A stretch of DNA of 64,000 bases, from positions 895,361-959,360 of the forward strand of contig NZ_LT985361.1 of assembly GCF_900269665.1 (NCBI RefSeq). The letters are read 5' to 3'. Origin of the DNA: Nocardia suismassiliense (GTDB taxonomy: Bacteria > Actinomycetota > Actinomycetes > Mycobacteriales > Mycobacteriaceae). Of the stretch, positions 27,316 to 35,374 are shown one piece after another (within the stretch, counting starts at the first letter, position 1; each line of letters opens with the position of its first letter). The translations under genes were made by a program, and so were the position numbers. The notes under the pieces are model-generated. The model ran no database searches. It was not told the origin of the DNA and was given only the letters and a program-made list of their open reading frames with translations.

Positions 27316-28794
27316 CTACAGTGCAGGCCCGGGTGCGCTGTGTTGCTGTGCCTTGTCGTCCGGCCGGATCGGCCGCACATTGTCGGGCCGGGCCACGTCG
27401 TCCGGGCGGCTGGGCGGTGCCGCGTTGTCGGCGCGACTCGGCAGCGGGCGGTGCGCGCTCGGCGCCATCGGCCGCAACGGCAGGCGCGCCGCGACCCGGA
27501 ACCCACCGCTCGGGCGGGGACCGGCGGTGAGCGCGCCGCCGAGGGCGTGCGTCCGCTCGCGCATACCGATGATTCCGTTGCCGCCGCTGGTTCCCGATCT
27601 CGTCGCGGGGGCGGTCGGGCGGGAGTTGTCGACGGTGAGATCGACCGACTGCGCGGCGTAGCGCACCGTCACCGTGGCTTCCGCGCCCGGCGCGTGCCGC
27701 ACCACGTTGGTCAGCGACTCCTGGATGATGCGCGCGGCCGCCACGTCGATCACGCTGGGCAGCTGCTGTGGTTCGCCGATTATCTTGGTGCCCACCGTCA
27801 ATCCGGCCGCGCGGGCGCGCTGCAGCAGGGTGTCCAGCTCGGCGATGCTCGGCGCGGGCGCGCGTGGTGCGGCCGGGCGCGGCTCGGGTTCGGTGGATTC
27901 GCCACCGGCCCTATTCGATTGCTCCTCCGCTGCCGAAATACGCTCGGCACCAGCGGCATTGCGCCCGGTCCAGCCGCGCGGGCGGCGACGGCTCGGTGCG
28001 TCGCGTTCGACCTCGGCGAATTCTTCCTCGGCGTCGCCTGATTCGTCGGCGACCGTGCCGCCGGTGCGGATCGCGTGCAGCAGCGTGTGCACCTCGGTGA
28101 GCGCGTCGCGGCTGGCCGTCTTGATCGCGTCCAGGGCGGAGGCCGCCTGCTCGGGCTTCTTGTCGAACAGCTCCAGTGCCACCGAGGACTGCACGTTGAT
28201 CAGCGAAAGGCTGTGCGCCAGTACGTCGTGCAGCTCGCGCGCGATGGCGAGGCGCTCCTCGCTGGCCCGCCGCTCCCGCTGCGCCTCCTCGTCCCGGCGC
28301 GCGGCCTCGGCCCGCTGCCTGCGCGCGACCAGCACGGTCTTGCGCTGCCGGATGCCCTCCACCACGCACAACAGCACGACCAGCCAGGCCATCAGCGCGA
28401 AGATCGGCCAGAGATTTGCTCCGCGCCCGAGCAATGCGGGCAACGGCCAGATCAGCACGAAGTAGCCGACCGGCACGAGCGGGTAAGTCCACCAGCGTGA
28501 TCCAGTGCTTGCCGCCGTCAAGAAGGCGATGATCAACGACAAGAAGATCGGCCCGTACCCGTAGCCGAGTGTCGGATAGAGCAGGCAGGCACCGAAGGCC
28601 ACGAGCAGTACCGGCATCGGCCGGGCCCGCCGCCAGATCAGCGCCACCGGACCGGCGAGTAGTAGCAGGTACCCCACGAAGTCGAGGGAGTTCTCGCCCA
28701 TTCTCATGTTCGCGAACGTGCCGCCCACGATTTGGAGCGCGGCCACGACCAGCGCCACGCCCCAATCCCAGCCAAGCGAGCTTCGACTCATCAT
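27316..28794 (-). CDS. Sensor histidine kinase (HisKA_3 type)
   Basis: Membrane sensor of 492 aa with four to six N-terminal membrane segments (residues about 8-140). A dimerisation/phosphoacceptor helix carries the His in RELHDVLAHSLS (His189). The C-terminal HATPase domain has the N-box ESLTNVVRHAPG and G-box GGNGIIGMRERTHALGG. A 50-residue disordered stretch (near 270-305) splits the kinase and a Pro/Arg-rich tail ends it. ATG 28794 or 28791 are equally possible. Its partner is the response regulator just downstream. Confidence 0.93.
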   Translation of the reverse strand: MMSRSSLGWDWGVALVVAALQIVGGTFANMRMGENSLDFVGYLLLLAGPVALIWRRARPMPVLLVAFGACLLYPTLGYGYGPIFLSLIIAFLTAASTGSRWWTYPLVPVGYFVLIWPLPALLGRGANLWPIFALMAWLVVLLCVVEGIRQRKTVLVARRQRAEAARRDEEAQRERRASEERLAIARELHDVLAHSLSLINVQSSVALELFDKKPEQAASALDAIKTASRDALTEVHTLLHAIRTGGTVADESGDAEEEFAEVERDAPSRRRPRGWTGRNAAGAERISAAEEQSNRAGGESTEPEPRPAAPRAPAPSIAELDTLLQRARAAGLTVGTKIIGEPQQLPSVIDVAAARIIQESLTNVVRHAPGAEATVTVRYAAQSVDLTVDNSRPTAPATRSGTSGGNGIIGMRERTHALGGALTAGPRPSGGFRVAARLPLRPMAPSAHRPLPSRADNAAPPSRPDDVARPDNVRPIRPDDKAQQHSAPGPAL

Positions 28795-28852
28795 CCCTGC
28801 CCTCACTTACAGCAGCCTATTCGGCTTACCCGCGGTTCGGCGTCCGCCTCGC

Positions 28853-28896
28853 TACGTATTACTCAGGTAACGCTGGAGCGTAGTGCGCTTTACGTA
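28853..28896. promoter_or_regulatory. Nested inverted repeats between kinase and ABC genes
   Basis: TACGTA occurs at 28853-28858 and 28891-28896, flanking the palindrome ACGCTGGAGCGT (28870-28881). All lie in the divergent promoter region of the two-component system and ABC exporter. The inner palindrome is a candidate response-regulator site, by position only. Confidence 0.35.
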
Positions 28897-28955
28897 CACC
28901 GAACGTCGCCGCGCGGCGGATGTGGCGGGACCGGCCCGCGGCGGATTCTCGGTGC

Positions 28956-29858
28956 ATGACAGATTCGATCGTGGTCACCCGAGGGTTGACCAAACGCTAT
29001 GGCGCGCATACCGCGGTGGACGGCGTGAGCATGAGCGTTGCGGCCGGGGAGATCTACGGATTCCTCGGTCCGAACGGCGCGGGCAAGACGACCACGCTGC
29101 GCATGCTGGTCGGGCTGATCCGTCCGAGCGAGGGCGCCGCGACGGTGGCCGGCCATGCGCCGGGTGACCCCGCGGTGGTTCGCCGGATCGGTGTGCTCAT
29201 CGAGGGGCCCGGCTTCTACCCGTACCTATCCGGGCGGGACAACCTGCGTGTGCTCGCGAAATACCGGGGCATCGGCTACCCGGCGGTGGAGGAGTCGCTG
29301 GCCCGGGTGGGCCTGGCCGATCGCGCCGACGACAAGTTCCGCACCTACTCACTCGGCATGAAGCAGCGACTCGGGGTCGGTGCGGCGCTGCTCGGCACGC
29401 CCGACCTGCTGATCCTGGACGAGCCGACGAACGGCCTGGACCCACAGGGCATGGCCGAAATGCGGGAACTGATCACCACTCTCGCCGGCGACGGGCACAC
29501 GGTGCTGCTGTCGAGTCACATGCTCAGCGAGGTGCAGGAGATCTGCGACCGGGTGGGCGTGATCGCGCAGGGCAAGCTGCTCGTCGAGTCGACCGTGGCC
29601 GAACTGCGCGGCGGCTCCTCGCTGCTGCTGCGGGCCGATCCGCTGGAAGTGGCGTTCCCCGCGGTGCGGGCGGTGGTCGGTGAACGCGCCGCGATGCTGA
29701 CCGCGAGCGGCATCCGGATCGAGGCGGGGACCGGCACCGCGCCCGCCGTCGCGCGGGCGGTCGTCGCAGCGGGCGCGGACCTGCTCGAACTGCGGATCGA
29801 CGAAAAGTCCCTGGAAGAAGTGTTTTTCGAGATGACTCAGCTGGAAGTGGCGAAATGA
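28956..29858 (+). CDS. ABC transporter ATP-binding protein
   Basis: ATPase of 300 aa of the drug/daunorubicin exporter type. Walker A GPNGAGKTT is near residue 40, signature SLGMKQRLG, Walker B LLILDEPTNGLD and the switch His in LLSSH. A C-terminal accessory region of about 85 residues follows. ATG at 28956 begins the family-standard sequence. It overlaps the permease gene by 4 bp (ATGA) and is divergent from a two-component system, the usual layout for antibiotic- or envelope-stress-sensing exporters. Confidence 0.94.
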   Translation: MTDSIVVTRGLTKRYGAHTAVDGVSMSVAAGEIYGFLGPNGAGKTTTLRMLVGLIRPSEGAATVAGHAPGDPAVVRRIGVLIEGPGFYPYLSGRDNLRVLAKYRGIGYPAVEESLARVGLADRADDKFRTYSLGMKQRLGVGAALLGTPDLLILDEPTNGLDPQGMAEMRELITTLAGDGHTVLLSSHMLSEVQEICDRVGVIAQGKLLVESTVAELRGGSSLLLRADPLEVAFPAVRAVVGERAAMLTASGIRIEAGTGTAPAVARAVVAAGADLLELRIDEKSLEEVFFEMTQLEVAK

Positions 29859-30706
29859 CTGTGCAAGACCTGTTGGCGAGCACCAGGGCCGAGGCGCTGC
29901 GGCTGCGGAAGTGGCCCGCGTTCTGGATCGTCCTCGGCACCTGGATTCTGCTGAACCTGACCTTTTCCTACCTGTTCAACTATCTCGCCTACACCTCGGG
30001 CGAGTCGACCCGCATGTCGAACGGCCTGCCGAAAGAGGCGCTGCTGCAACAGATGCTGCCCGCCGCGGTACCCGCGGTGTTCACCCAGGGCATGGCGATG
30101 TTCGGTGGTGCGCTGATGCTGGTGCTCGGGGCACTGACCACCGGCAGCGGATTCGGCTGGGGCACTTGGAAAACCGTGTTCACCCAGGGGCCGTCGCGGA
30201 TCAGTGCGGTCGGCGGCGTGGTGGTGAGCCTGGTTGCCGTGGTGGTCGGGCTGGTGCTCACCGCGTTCGTGGTTGACATCGGGGTGGCGGCGCTGATCGG
30301 CGCGACCCAGTCGCAGTCGCTCGCGCTGCCGTCGCTGAACCAGTCGGCGCTCGGAATCCTCACCGGCACCGCAATTCTGGGCATGTGGACGTTGGCGGGC
30401 GCACTGATCGGGGTGGTCGCTCGCGGTCCGGCGCTGGCCGTCGGCCTCGGGCTGGTCTGGGTGCTGGTGGTGGAGAACCTGCTGCGCGGTGTCGCGGCCA
30501 TCTTCGCGCCGATCGCGGTGCTCACCGATCACCTGCCCGGTACGGCCGCCGGTTCCCTGGCCGGCGCGATGCGGACGGTGGGCGCCGGGACACCCGGTGT
30601 GCTCGACATCCTGTCGCGGACCGAAGCGCTGATCGTGCTCGGGGGCTACATCGTCGTCTTCGTGGCGGGGACCCTGTGGCTGATGCGCAGCCGCGATCTC
30701 GTGTGA
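29855..30706 (+). CDS. ABC transporter permease (ABC-2 type)
   Basis: Membrane subunit of 283 aa with six predicted membrane segments, near residues 22-45, 85-105, 120-150, 168-190, 195-220 and 255-278. It is the partner of the preceding ATPase. The substrate cannot be inferred; bacitracin-, lantibiotic- or envelope-type roles are all possible for this class. A strong bidirectional terminator follows. Confidence 0.9.
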   Translation: MTVQDLLASTRAEALRLRKWPAFWIVLGTWILLNLTFSYLFNYLAYTSGESTRMSNGLPKEALLQQMLPAAVPAVFTQGMAMFGGALMLVLGALTTGSGFGWGTWKTVFTQGPSRISAVGGVVVSLVAVVVGLVLTAFVVDIGVAALIGATQSQSLALPSLNQSALGILTGTAILGMWTLAGALIGVVARGPALAVGLGLVWVLVVENLLRGVAAIFAPIAVLTDHLPGTAAGSLAGAMRTVGAGTPGVLDILSRTEALIVLGGYIVVFVAGTLWLMRSRDLV

Positions 30707-30720
30707 GCGATCCTGGATCG

Positions 30721-30752
30721 AAAGCCGTTGGTGGACAACCGCCAACGGCTTT
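30721..30752. terminator. Bidirectional terminator between permease and TetR genes
   Basis: AAAGCCGTTGGTGG (30721-30734) pairs with CCGCCAACGGCTTT (30739-30752), with an internal mismatch. The A/T flanks provide a T-tract on either strand. It serves two convergent genes. Confidence 0.8.
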
Positions 30753-30758
30753 CGTATG

Positions 30759-31358
30759 TCAGCCGAGCGCGGAACGGGCGAGCTGACCCAGCGCGTCGGC
30801 GATGTGCGCCGACGTCAGGCCTCGGCTGCGTTGCTGCTGGTACACCTCCGCCGCCAAGGGCGCGAGGAGCGGATCGACCAGGGCGTCGGGATCGCGAATT
30901 TTGCCTGCCACCAACAGCGCTCGCACATGGGCGTACCAGAACCCGTACGCGCCCGTCGCGAACCGCGCACCACCGGTTTCCGCGCCGAGTACTAAATCCG
31001 CGTGGGCGTCCAGCAATTCGACCATCGCGGCGTAGAACGCGGCCAGTCGTTCGGCGGGTGGCGCCCCGGGGCCGAGCGGTGGCGGGCCGCCGAGCAGCTG
31101 CTCTTGCAGTGCCCGTTCGTGTTCGTCCAGCAGGGCGACGGCGATCGAGTTCGTGTCCGGGTAACGGCGGTACAGGGTGCCGCGGCCGACACCCGCCGCC
31201 TTGGCGATGTCGTCCATGGTGACGGTGCGTGGGTCGCGGGTGGCGAACAGCTCGGCGGCTGCGGCCAGCACCTTGGCCCGGTTGCGTGCCGCGTCCGCGC
31301 GTTCGGGCACGACCGAGGGTGCGGCCTGCCCGGCGAGCAGATCCCTGTGGCTGGTCAT
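30759..31358 (-). CDS. TetR family transcriptional regulator
   Basis: Regulator of 199 aa. The N-terminal HTH reads VTMDDIAKAAGVGRGTLYRRYPD (residues about 46-68), followed by a helical ligand domain. ATG at 31358 is the first family-consistent start. It is divergent from an azoreductase and an SMR exporter gene. Two copies of TGGACA-N3-TGTCC(A/G) lie in the shared promoter region. Most likely it represses itself and the azoreductase-exporter pair until a toxic quinone, dye or cation binds. Confidence 0.92.
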   Translation of the reverse strand: MTSHRDLLAGQAAPSVVPERADAARNRAKVLAAAAELFATRDPRTVTMDDIAKAAGVGRGTLYRRYPDTNSIAVALLDEHERALQEQLLGGPPPLGPGAPPAERLAAFYAAMVELLDAHADLVLGAETGGARFATGAYGFWYAHVRALLVAGKIRDPDALVDPLLAPLAAEVYQQQRSRGLTSAHIADALGQLARSALG

Positions 31359-31389
31359 GCCGCTGACTGTACCGGATTTTCCAGACAAG

Positions 31390-31449
31390 TGGACAGTATG
31401 TCCGTTTGTGGTTATGGTCGCTTCTGTCATCAAGTGGACATGTTGTCCA
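31390..31449. promoter_or_regulatory. Paired TetR operators
   Basis: TGGACAGTATGTCCG (31390-31404) and TGGACATGTTGTCCA (31435-31449) share the inverted repeat TGGACA-N3-TGTCC and the flanks AAG on the left and TTT on the right. Their centres are 45 bp apart. They occupy the promoter region between the divergent TetR and azoreductase genes. Confidence 0.65.
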
Positions 31450-31521
31450 TTTGATGCTCGAGCACTTCGAGGTGTCGGCAAGGGTCGATGCCCGACATGA
31501 ACCACAGAGTGAGGTCTGACC

Positions 31522-32169
31522 ATGAGCAACCTGCTGCACCTGGATGCGAGCGCCCGTACCCGTTCGATCAGCCGGGAGCTGAGTACGGCGTTCGCCGAAG
31601 CCTGGCGCGCCGAGAACCCGGACGGCGGCTATCGCTACCGGGACCTGGCGGCCGAACCGGTGCCGTTCATCGACGCGGCGTGGACCGAACTGTGCGATGC
31701 GGTACTCGCGCAGGATCGCACCGATCTGGACCGGCTCGGCGAGCTGGTGCGCACACCGGAGCAGGCCGCGGCATGGGCGATCGTCGAGCCGCTGCTGGCC
31801 GAGGTGCTGGCCGCGGACGTCATCCTGATCGGCACCCCGATGTACAACTACTCGATTCCGGCGTCGCTCAAGGCGTGGCTGGATCAGGTGACCTTCCCGC
31901 GAATGTCCCTGGGACACCGCCGTTTCGTCGTGGTGACCGCCCGGGGTGGCGCGTACGCACCCGGTGCACCGAAGGCCGCCTTCGACTATCAGGAGCGTTT
32001 CCTGCGGGACTTCTTCGCGGGCCACTTCGCCGTCCAGGACACCGTTTTCGTGAACGCCGAGCTGGCCAATGCCAGGCAGGATCCCGCGCTGGCACACCTG
32101 CGCGGTCAGCACGACGAGTCGTACGCGCTGGCCATGGCGACTGCGCGCGCCCTCGCGAAGGAGTACTGA
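31522..32169 (+). CDS. FMN-dependent NADH:quinone oxidoreductase / azoreductase
   Basis: Flavodoxin-fold reductase of 215 aa (AzoR/AcpD family). FMN-binding segments are LHLDASARTRSISREL near the start and TPMYNYSIPASLKAWLDQV near residue 112. It performs two-electron reduction of quinones and azo compounds. ATG at 31522. The stop lies 1 bp from the SMR exporter start, so the two are one operon. Grouping with a TetR and an efflux protein suggests a detoxification module. Confidence 0.92.
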   Translation: MSNLLHLDASARTRSISRELSTAFAEAWRAENPDGGYRYRDLAAEPVPFIDAAWTELCDAVLAQDRTDLDRLGELVRTPEQAAAWAIVEPLLAEVLAADVILIGTPMYNYSIPASLKAWLDQVTFPRMSLGHRRFVVVTARGGAYAPGAPKAAFDYQERFLRDFFAGHFAVQDTVFVNAELANARQDPALAHLRGQHDESYALAMATARALAKEY

Positions 32170-32170
32170 C

Positions 32171-32491
32171 ATGAACTGGGTGCTGCTCGGCATCGCGGGT
32201 CTGGTGGAGATCGTCTGGTCGCAGAGCATCAAACCGACGGAGAACTTCACCCGCCTGGTGCCGACCGTGATCTGCTTCGTGCTCGGTGCCACCGCGGTGT
32301 ATCTGCTGTCCAGGGCCATGCAGACCTTGCCTGTCGGTACCGCGTACGCGGTCTTCACCGGAATCGGCGCGATCGGGGCCATCGGTCTCGGGATCGTGGT
32401 GCACAAGGACCCGCTCAGCGCGGGGCGGGTGCTCGCGCTCTCGCTGATCCTCGGCGGGATCGTGCTGGCCCGGGTCACCAATCCGGAGTAG
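32171..32491 (+). CDS. SMR family exporter, SugE/Gdx-like
   Basis: Four-segment small multidrug resistance protein of 106 aa. Glu13 and Trp16 of the first segment (GLVEIVW) and the motif LPVGTAYAVFTGIGAIGA match the SugE/Gdx clade (guanidinium exporters) better than EmrE, but Phe replaces the usual Trp in that motif. It exports small cations in exchange for protons. It is translated just after the azoreductase under the divergent TetR. No guanidine riboswitch is visible upstream, so the true cargo may differ. Confidence 0.9.
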   Translation: MNWVLLGIAGLVEIVWSQSIKPTENFTRLVPTVICFVLGATAVYLLSRAMQTLPVGTAYAVFTGIGAIGAIGLGIVVHKDPLSAGRVLALSLILGGIVLARVTNPE

Positions 32492-32683
32492 GCAGGGCTT
32501 CGAAGTGTCGACGCGGCAGCATGTTTCGCGCTGCCTATGCCACTTATCGGGGGCAGATCACGCCTGCGCTGCGTCGACAAAGGTTGCTAATGCGGCGCTC
32601 TAGTCTGACCCCGAGACGTGCGGCGGCGGGCTGGCTAAGCTCGGGGGCTGCATCGGAAATTGCTTACCAGCGAAAGGGATTTA

Positions 32684-33124
32684 ATGCCTACACGTACCGC
32701 GCGTACCGCTTGGACCGGCTCTCTGCAGGAGGGGTCGGGGCAGGTCGAGCTGGCCAGCTCCGGGGTCGGCAAGTACGACGTGTCGTTCCCGAAGCGCTCC
32801 GCCGACGAGGCCGACGGGACCACCAGCCCGGAGGAGCTCATCGCGGCCGCGCACTCGTCCTGCTACGCGATGGCGCTCTCGGCGCAGATCGGCAATGCGG
32901 GCGGCACCCCGGAGAGCCTGGACGTCACCGCCGACGTGACCCTCGGCCCCGACCCGGCCGGCGGCTTCCGGATCTCCGGCATCAAGCTGACCGTGCGCGG
33001 CAAGGTCTCCGGCATCGACGCCGACGCCTTCGCCGCCGCGGCCGAGGCCGCCAAGGCCGGCTGCCCGGTCAGCAAGGCGCTCGCGGGCGTCGACCACATC
33101 CTGCTCGACGCGGCCCTGGCGTAG
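32684..33124 (+). CDS. OsmC family peroxiredoxin
   Basis: OsmC/Ohr-type thiol peroxidase of 146 aa that reduces organic hydroperoxides. Peroxidatic Cys is in AAAHSSCYAMALS (Cys52), and the second Cys in KAGCPVSKAL (Cys126). The SSCY context and length fit OsmC rather than Ohr. ATG at 32684 has AAAGGG upstream. Monocistronic. The 190 bases before it carry no gene. Confidence 0.92.
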   Translation: MPTRTARTAWTGSLQEGSGQVELASSGVGKYDVSFPKRSADEADGTTSPEELIAAAHSSCYAMALSAQIGNAGGTPESLDVTADVTLGPDPAGGFRISGIKLTVRGKVSGIDADAFAAAAEAAKAGCPVSKALAGVDHILLDAALA

Positions 33125-33152
33125 TTGGCACTCGCATCGTCGCATGGTTTTT

Positions 33153-33172
33153 CGCACACCGGCTGGTGTGCG
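33153..33172. terminator. Hairpin between convergent osmC and membrane protein genes
   Basis: CGCACACC (33153-33160) and GGTGTGCG (33165-33172) form an 8-bp stem with a 4-base loop. No T-tract follows on either strand, but the position between two converging stops fits a terminator. Confidence 0.5.
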
Positions 33173-33185
33173 GAAAGCCATGTAA

Positions 33186-33689
33186 TTATGCGAATTGTTC
33201 AGGCCGCCGAAAGAATCGACGAGCTTCGGGGTGATACATCGCCGGGATGGCGACCAGGACCGCGACGATGTGGATAACGCGGAACAGGCCGATGGTCGCG
33301 GATTCGACGGTGATATTCGCGAACAGGTCGCCGAACTTGTCGGCGGACAGCAGCGCGGCCAGCGGCTCGATGACCAGTGACAGCAGGCCGATCACGCCGA
33401 TGCCGAAGGTCAATACCAGCCGGGCCCAGCGGGCGCCGTGTGTCATCCGGATGGCGACCAGCAGCACGACCAGGTAGATGCCCAGTCGCATAACGAGACC
33501 CGTCGCCAGGCCCGCCACGTCGACCGCCTCGCGTTCGAGCAGCACGGCGAGCTGAACAATCGCCTCGGCGACCCCGGCGAGCAGTGCGACGACCATGCCG
33601 AGATAGGCGATACGGATGGCGCGTGGCGGCCCGACGGGCGCACCCGAACGAAGCGGTGCGGGCCAAAGCGAAAGGGCGGTGTCGGTCAT
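33186..33689 (-). CDS. Hypothetical membrane protein
   Basis: Membrane protein of 167 aa with four predicted segments, near residues 27-50, 62-82, 92-112 and 135-152. No named family is recognised. The N-terminus (MTDTALSLWPAPLRSG) is hydrophilic. It is followed at 35 bp upstream by the CbtA stop, so it may share the cobalt operon transcript, but nothing in it suggests metal transport. Confidence 0.75.
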   Translation of the reverse strand: MTDTALSLWPAPLRSGAPVGPPRAIRIAYLGMVVALLAGVAEAIVQLAVLLEREAVDVAGLATGLVMRLGIYLVVLLVAIRMTHGARWARLVLTFGIGVIGLLSLVIEPLAALLSADKFGDLFANITVESATIGLFRVIHIVAVLVAIPAMYHPEARRFFRRPEQFA

Positions 33690-33724
33690 GACACCGACAC
33701 TGCCCCTCGTCTTCTGGATGCGGA

Positions 33725-34516
33725 TCAGCCCGCGGTAGCGATCGACTCTCGTACCGGAGTATCAGTGCGCGTGGCGAATTCGGTGAGCGCGGCGAAGCCG
33801 AGGGCCAGGCAGGCCCACAGCGTCGCGGTCTGGGCCAGCGACGCCACCCGGAACTGCCACAGCAGGCTGGCCGGGAAGTCCGCCCTCACCTCGTCGACGC
33901 CGGGCAGCAGGAGGTAGCCCACCGCCGTGACGAGCACGAACACGGCGACTCCGGCGATCAGCCGCAGCATGCTCAGCCGCCCGCGCAGCACCTTGTAGAC
34001 GTACACGCCGACACCGACCGCCACCAAGCCGAGCAGCACCGCCGCCAACCACAGCAGGGTGCGCTGGTTGATCGTGTCCGGATCGCCGACCGCGGGTGGG
34101 TTCGCTGGATATTTGAAGAACGGCACCGCGACGATCGCGGCCCAGCCACCGAGGCCCAGTGCGAGTGCGAGTTTCGGCCCGGAGAACGTCGTGTAGCGCC
34201 GCGCGAAGTGCGCGACCGTGGCGAAGATCGCGCCGAGCGCCAGGCCGGCCAGGCCGAGGGCGAGGAACTGTCCCGCCTTCTGCCCGGCGCGGCTGACCAG
34301 TGGTTCTTCCTCGTCGCCGTGCGAATGTGCGCCGCTCGCCTCCGGTTCCGCGCCGTGCGGATGATCCGCGGCGGAACCGGCTTCCTCGATGGCGATGGCG
34401 GCGTCGACCTTCGGCTCGCCGACGAAGTAGCCGACCGATGCGGCCAGCAGGCCAGCGATCAGGCCCGCTAAGAGTCCGCGCAAAAGGAGGGTCTTGAGCG
34501 AACCGATCAGTGGCAC
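33725..34516 (-). CDS. cbtA: Cobalt transporter subunit CbtA
   Basis: Membrane protein of 263 aa with six predicted segments. A His-rich loop follows the first segment (HPHGAEPEASGAHSHGDEEE, residues about 52-71), typical of CbtA and suited to metal capture. GTG at 34516 overlaps the cbtB end by 10 bases. With CbtB it forms a predicted B12-regulated cobalt importer. Control comes from the riboswitch ahead of cbtB. Confidence 0.9.
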   Translation of the reverse strand: MPLIGSLKTLLLRGLLAGLIAGLLAASVGYFVGEPKVDAAIAIEEAGSAADHPHGAEPEASGAHSHGDEEEPLVSRAGQKAGQFLALGLAGLALGAIFATVAHFARRYTTFSGPKLALALGLGGWAAIVAVPFFKYPANPPAVGDPDTINQRTLLWLAAVLLGLVAVGVGVYVYKVLRGRLSMLRLIAGVAVFVLVTAVGYLLLPGVDEVRADFPASLLWQFRVASLAQTATLWACLALGFAALTEFATRTDTPVRESIATAG

Positions 34517-34701
34517 GGAAGCCCCAGCAAGTGACGTCCGTCGTGCATCAGCTCATGCAGGTACATCCCGCTGCGCGAGATGAAGCCCTGGTCGAACCCG
34601 ACCAGGTACAGCGTGAGCAATGCCAGAAGAACGACACCTACCGTGACGAGCACAGTGGCGAGTGAATCGGTTGCCCGGCTCGGCGAATGCGCGATAGCCA
34701 T
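34507..34701 (-). CDS. cbtB: Cobalt transporter subunit CbtB
   Basis: Single-span membrane protein of 64 aa. The segment VLVTVGVVLLALLTLYLVGF is followed by a C-terminal His pattern (HELMHDGRHLLGLPCH), the CbtB hallmark. ATG at 34701 follows AGGAGG at 6 bases. It is the first gene under the cobalamin riboswitch and overlaps cbtA. Confidence 0.9.
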   Translation of the reverse strand: MAIAHSPSRATDSLATVLVTVGVVLLALLTLYLVGFDQGFISRSGMYLHELMHDGRHLLGLPCH

Positions 34702-34714
34702 GCGAGTCCTCCTA

Positions 34715-34728
34715 GGGATGCGCGTCCC
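34715..34728 (-). promoter_or_regulatory. Hairpin next to the cbtB ribosome site
   Basis: On the minus strand GGGA and TCCC close a small stem directly before AGGAGG (34713-34708). It is a plausible expression platform by which the riboswitch controls access to the ribosome site. Confidence 0.4.
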
Positions 34729-34737
34729 GTCGAATAG

Positions 34738-34845
34738 GGGCGAGAGTGCCGGTGTCTGGCTGTCCGGCACCCAGGGGCTCGATGCATGGAACACAGTGGC
34801 GCGACCGCTCCGGAATTTCACCGGATTACCGCATCACCCTCGCGT
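34738..34845 (-). promoter_or_regulatory. Cobalamin riboswitch
   Basis: Read on the minus strand, the closing stem GCGAG (34843-34839) pairs with CTCGC (34744-34740). Inside lie the conserved CCGGTGAAATTCCGG segment, GGTCGCGCCACTGTG with the B12 box GCCACTG (34800-34794), and AGCCAGACACCGGC. This order is diagnostic of the adenosylcobalamin-type aptamer. It precedes cbtB-cbtA, so high B12 should shut down cobalt import. Confidence 0.85.
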
Positions 34846-34965
34846 TTTGTCCTTCGAACTGTGACACCTGGAGGCACCCGACGTCAATATGACCAGCGCG
34901 GACCGCGCCCCGCCGTCGGGCGAGTCGCCGGGCAGGTCAGTCCGCCCGGCCATCCCCGGACTACG

Positions 34966-35280
34966 TCAGCTCGCGGGCTTTGCGGCCACGTCGAGGACCA
35001 CCTCGAATTCGAGCAGCGAAGCACCCGTGGAGACCGGCTTCTGCCGCTCACCCGCGTGCGCCTCGCGCGCGGGCCCGTCCCGCCAGGCCGCGAACGACTC
35101 TTCCGAATCCCACTGGGTGACAACGAAGTACCGGTTCTCGCCGGCGGTCGGCCGGAGCAACTGGAAGCCGAGGAAACCGGGCGAACCCTCGACCGCGTGC
35201 GCACGGTGGGCGAACCGCTTCTCCAACTCGGGGCCAGCGCCCTCGGGAACCTCGATCGCGTTGATCTTCACAACAGCCAT
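34966..35280 (-). CDS. mhuD: Heme-degrading monooxygenase MhuD
   Basis: ABM-fold enzyme of 104 aa that opens heme to release iron. Asn7, Trp66 and His75, the key residues of M. tuberculosis MhuD, are at the same positions, and the sequence is close throughout (VVKINAIEVP, ELEKRFAHRAHAVE, GFLGFQLLRP). ATG at 35280. Divergent from an alpha/beta hydrolase, as are Rv3592 and Rv3591c. It probably works in heme-iron use and forms mycobilin-type products, as known for the mycobacterial enzyme. Confidence 0.93.
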   Translation of the reverse strand: MAVVKINAIEVPEGAGPELEKRFAHRAHAVEGSPGFLGFQLLRPTAGENRYFVVTQWDSEESFAAWRDGPAREAHAGERQKPVSTGASLLEFEVVLDVAAKPAS

Positions 35281-35374
35281 GGCCTCGACAATACGACCCG
35301 CGAGCGGCCGCTCGGTATGGGCAGTATCCGGGGGCAGCGCGCACGCCGCGCGCGAGCCCGGCAGAATCGGCGGG

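Noticed and set aside
31435..31449. ACATGTTGT as a KstR box
   Set aside because: It does not fit TNNAACNNGTTNNA and is better explained as the second copy of the TGGACA-N3-TGTCC operator.
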